Position numbers and translations under genes: made by a program. 8,778 nucleotides of DNA from Acidimicrobiia bacterium (GTDB taxonomy: Bacteria > Actinomycetota > Acidimicrobiia > IMCC26256), in NCBI GenBank assembly GCA_023262065.1, contig JALRDW010000093.1, positions 1-8,778 on the forward strand. The letters run 5' to 3'. Under the pieces are notes generated by a model. It saw nothing but the letters and a program-made list of their open reading frames with translations. It was not told where the DNA came from and did not search any database. The first letter of the stretch is position 1, and each line of letters starts with the position of its first letter. Positions 6,698 through 8,778 of this stretch are shown in pieces.

Positions 6698-7579
6698 TCA
6701 GGGCGCGAGCAGGGCCCGGGCCAGCACATCGGTGCCGAAGCCGGTGAGGATCGCGAGGTACAGCAGACCGGTGGCCGCCATCACCGCGGAGTAGGACCGT
6801 TCCTTGAGTGCGAGCCAGGTCACGAGGATCAGCACGCCGGTGGAGACGGCCGAGATGGCCCACATCCACGCGAGGATGCCGCCGTACCCGTCACTGATCG
6901 AGCCCGTCAGCACCGAGACCATGCCGATCGGGATGAGCAGCCCGACCACCTCGAGGACCCAGATCGGCGCGGCCCAGCGCACGAGCTCGCGGATGGGTCC
7001 GCGCGGGAGGCCCGGCTGGGTGAGGTACCAGTGCCCGAGCAGCATGGCGTCGGTGAGCACCCCGAGGAACGCCGCGCCCACGACCAGGCGGTAGGCCGTG
7101 AGCGCGTAGGGACCGCCGAGGGTCCCCGCACCGGCCAGGAGCGCAGCGACCCCGGCGATCGGGGCGACGAGGTCGAGCGCCGGCGGGAACTCGGGCACGC
7201 CGGGATCCGGATCCCCCGTCGACGTCCCGATCGACTCGCCCACCGCGCCGCCCGCCATCGCTGCGACGCGTTCGGCCCGTGCCGCGCTGCGGGCGCGCAC
7301 CGCCCGGACCCCGGCGCCGCGCCGGACCACACTGACCGCGAGCGCACCGAGCGCACCGAGGATCGCGACGGCCGTGAGCACCGCGGTCGCGTCACGCGCG
7401 GTGGAGGACCCGTCCCGCGCGAGCAGGGCCCAGAGGCCACCGCCGAGCAACAACGCGCCGACCCCGCGCAGCAGCCAGCCGTACCCGAGGCTCACGAGCC
7501 GACCGCGGGAGGTGATGTACAGGAACGCGAGGATGCCCACGCCCCACTGCAGCAGGACGCTCGCGAGGTCGAGTCGCAT
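6698..7579 (-). CDS. Multi-spanning membrane protein of unknown function, coupled to the lipoate gene
   Basis: I do not recognise a named family. The 293-residue product is strongly hydrophobic, with about eight likely membrane spans (near residues 6-23, 34-54, 66-86, 136-153, 159-181, 204-224, 233-256 and 265-286). Between spans 3 and 4 lies a hydrophilic loop: it starts Arg-rich (86-105), which suggests a cytoplasmic face, and ends in a Gly/Pro/Asp-rich stretch (115-133). Between spans 5 and 6 is a compact polar motif, LGHWYLTQPGLPRGP (181-195), with His and Trp-Tyr that look conserved in style and could bind a ligand or cofactor. The ATG at 7579 shares its A with the TGA stop of the lipBA gene (TGATG), so translation is probably coupled to it. 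A longer reading up to 7720 would add 47 Arg/Pro-rich residues overlapping lipA and is not believed. No catalytic motif is seen. Confidence 0.8.
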   Translation of the reverse strand: MRLDLASVLLQWGVGILAFLYITSRGRLVSLGYGWLLRGVGALLLGGGLWALLARDGSSTARDATAVLTAVAILGALGALAVSVVRRGAGVRAVRARSAARAERVAAMAGGAVGESIGTSTGDPDPGVPEFPPALDLVAPIAGVAALLAGAGTLGGPYALTAYRLVVGAAFLGVLTDAMLLGHWYLTQPGLPRGPIRELVRWAAPIWVLEVVGLLIPIGMVSVLTGSISDGYGGILAWMWAISAVSTGVLILVTWLALKERSYSAVMAATGLLYLAILTGFGTDVLARALLAP

Positions 7580-8778
7580 CAGACGCCGGCCCCGTGCGCC
7601 GCTGCGGCGCCCTCGCGGGCGTGGTACGAGGACCGCACGAGGGGCCCCGACTCGACGTGCGCGATCCCGAGCGCATGGCCGAGGTCGGCGAGGGCTGCGA
7701 ACTCGTCCGGGGGCCACCACCGCACCACGGGCAGGTGGGCGGCGGAGGGCCGCAGGTACTGCCCGATCGTGACGATGCCCACGCCGACGGCCCGCAGATC
7801 GGCGAGCGCACCGTGGACCTCGTCGAGGGTCTCACCGAGCCCGACCATGATGCCGGACTTCGTGACGATCCCGGCGGCCGCCGAACGGGCGAGGAGCGCG
7901 AGGGAGCGCGCGTACCCGGCGGACGGTCGCACCGCACGCTGCAGGCGCGCGACCGTCTCGAGGTTGTGGTTCAGCACATCGGGACGGGCGGCGAGGATCA
8001 CCTCCAGCGCATCGGGGTCGCCGCGCAGGTCGCTGATGAGGACCTCGACCCGGGTGTCGGGGCTGGCAGCGCGGATCGCGGCGATCGTCGCCGCCACGTG
8101 GGCGGCGCCGCCGTCGGGCAGGTCGTCACGGGCCACCATCGTGAGCACGGCGTGGGCCAACCCCATGCGGGCGACCGCGGCGGCGACCCGCTCGGGCTCG
8201 GCCGGGTCGGCGGGTTCCGGGCGTCGGGTGTCGATGAGGCAGAACCCACACGCGCGGGTGCACCGTTCACCGAGCAGCATGAGGGTGGCCGTCCCGGCGG
8301 ACCAGCACTCCGAGATGTTCGGGCAGCCCGCCTCCTCGCACACCGTGTGGAGGTCGAGGTCGCGCACCATCCGCTTGAGCTCGCGGTACTCCGGACCGAA
8401 CTCGGCCCGGACCCGCATCCACTCGGGTCGGCGGAAGGTCGGGTCGGGTGCGGGCGCCTCGACCCCGGCGGACGCGAGGCGACCGAGCAGTCGCACCGGG
8501 GTGCCGGCGGCACCGGTCCCCCCGGGCGCAACACGACGGCTGAACGCGCTCAGATCCTCGGGCACCTCGCGCCATGCGACGTCCTGCCGATCCGGCGCGT
8601 CGTACCCGAAGGCGTCGGCGAACGAGGCCACGAACGCATCGGCGACCGCGACCATCTCGACGGGGCGACCGAGGCGCTCGACGAGCGAGGTGACCGGCCG
8701 GTCGGCGATCCCGCAGGGCACGATGTGACCGAACATCGCAGGATCGGTGTCCACGTTGATCGCGATCCCGTGGCGGGT
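7579..8778 (-). CDS. lipBA: Fused octanoyltransferase (LipB, C-terminal end) and lipoyl synthase (LipA); 5' end outside window
   Basis: LipB moves octanoate from acyl-ACP to a lysine of lipoyl domains; LipA, a radical SAM enzyme, then inserts two sulfurs. One frame is open from the right edge and gives 399 residues. Residues 1-57 match the end of LipB: RHGIAINVDTDPAMF (2-16), then IVPCGI with the catalytic Cys C22, then VTSLVERLG. Residues 58-94 are a linker. Residues 95-399 form a full-length LipA: auxiliary cluster C147, C152, C158 (CX4CX5C), SAM cluster C173, C177, C180 (CX3CX2C), ARDDLPDGG, NHNLETV, GQYLRPS and the terminal RSSY (382-385), whose Ser caps the auxiliary cluster in known LipA. 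The LipB lysine partner lies outside the window. A GTG at 8496 could start LipA alone, but there is no stop before it and no ribosome site. The stop overlaps the membrane-protein start. LipA identity is certain; the fusion is read directly from the frame. Confidence 0.93.
   Translation of the reverse strand, partial: TRHGIAINVDTDPAMFGHIVPCGIADRPVTSLVERLGRPVEMVAVADAFVASFADAFGYDAPDRQDVAWREVPEDLSAFSRRVAPGGTGAAGTPVRLLGRLASAGVEAPAPDPTFRRPEWMRVRAEFGPEYRELKRMVRDLDLHTVCEEAGCPNISECWSAGTATLMLLGERCTRACGFCLIDTRRPEPADPAEPERVAAAVARMGLAHAVLTMVARDDLPDGGAAHVAATIAAIRAASPDTRVEVLISDLRGDPDALEVILAARPDVLNHNLETVARLQRAVRPSAGYARSLALLARSAAAGIVTKSGIMVGLGETLDEVHGALADLRAVGVGIVTIGQYLRPSAAHLPVVRWWPPDEFAALADLGHALGIAHVESGPLVRSSYHAREGAAAAHGAGV

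Noticed and set aside
7580..7720. N-terminal extension of the membrane-protein frame
   Set aside because: It overlaps the end of lipA and adds 47 Arg-rich residues; the ATG at 7579 in a TGATG overlap begins right before the first membrane span.
7031..8728. A long plus-strand open frame opposite lipBA and the membrane protein
   Set aside because: The minus strand has unmistakable LipA cysteine clusters and hydrophobic spans in phase; the plus-strand product has no recognisable features.

Overview
The window is very GC-rich, with strong G/C preference at third codon positions, no introns and almost no intergenic DNA. Its genes look like those of a high-GC actinobacterium. Their flavour (a LipA of actinobacterial type, a GT2 enzyme with an inserted domain, a Wzm/Wzt exporter beside rml genes) would fit the Acidimicrobiia, but that assignment is from memory of the families and is not proven here.

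Layout: two gene blocks converge near position 3364. The left block (plus strand, 2-3363) holds the end of rmlC, then rmlB, rmlD and a family-2 glycosyltransferase. These make dTDP-L-rhamnose and probably transfer it to a glycan. The rmlB/rmlD and rmlD/GT2 junctions both share bases between stop and start (TGATG). The right block (minus strand, read from 8778 down to 3365) starts with a lipoate gene in which the end of octanoyltransferase LipB continues in frame into a complete lipoyl synthase LipA. It continues with a coupled multi-spanning membrane protein of unknown function, the permease (Wzm type) and ATPase (Wzt type, with an extra C-terminal beta-rich domain) of a polysaccharide ABC exporter, and a GT-B glycosyltransferase. 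The two blocks meet with their stop codons one base apart.

How the genes work together: the rml enzymes supply activated rhamnose, the two glycosyltransferases probably build a rhamnose-containing surface glycan, and the Wzm/Wzt transporter would move the lipid-linked chain across the membrane. The Wzt C-terminal domain may read a feature of the finished chain. The lipoate gene is metabolically separate: it attaches octanoate to, and inserts sulfur into, the lipoyl domains of 2-oxoacid dehydrogenases and the glycine cleavage system.

The most notable point is the apparent LipB-LipA fusion, followed by the translationally coupled membrane protein. I saw no RNA genes, CRISPR arrays, insertion sequences, attachment sites or strong terminators. 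No stretch over 50 bases lacks a gene.
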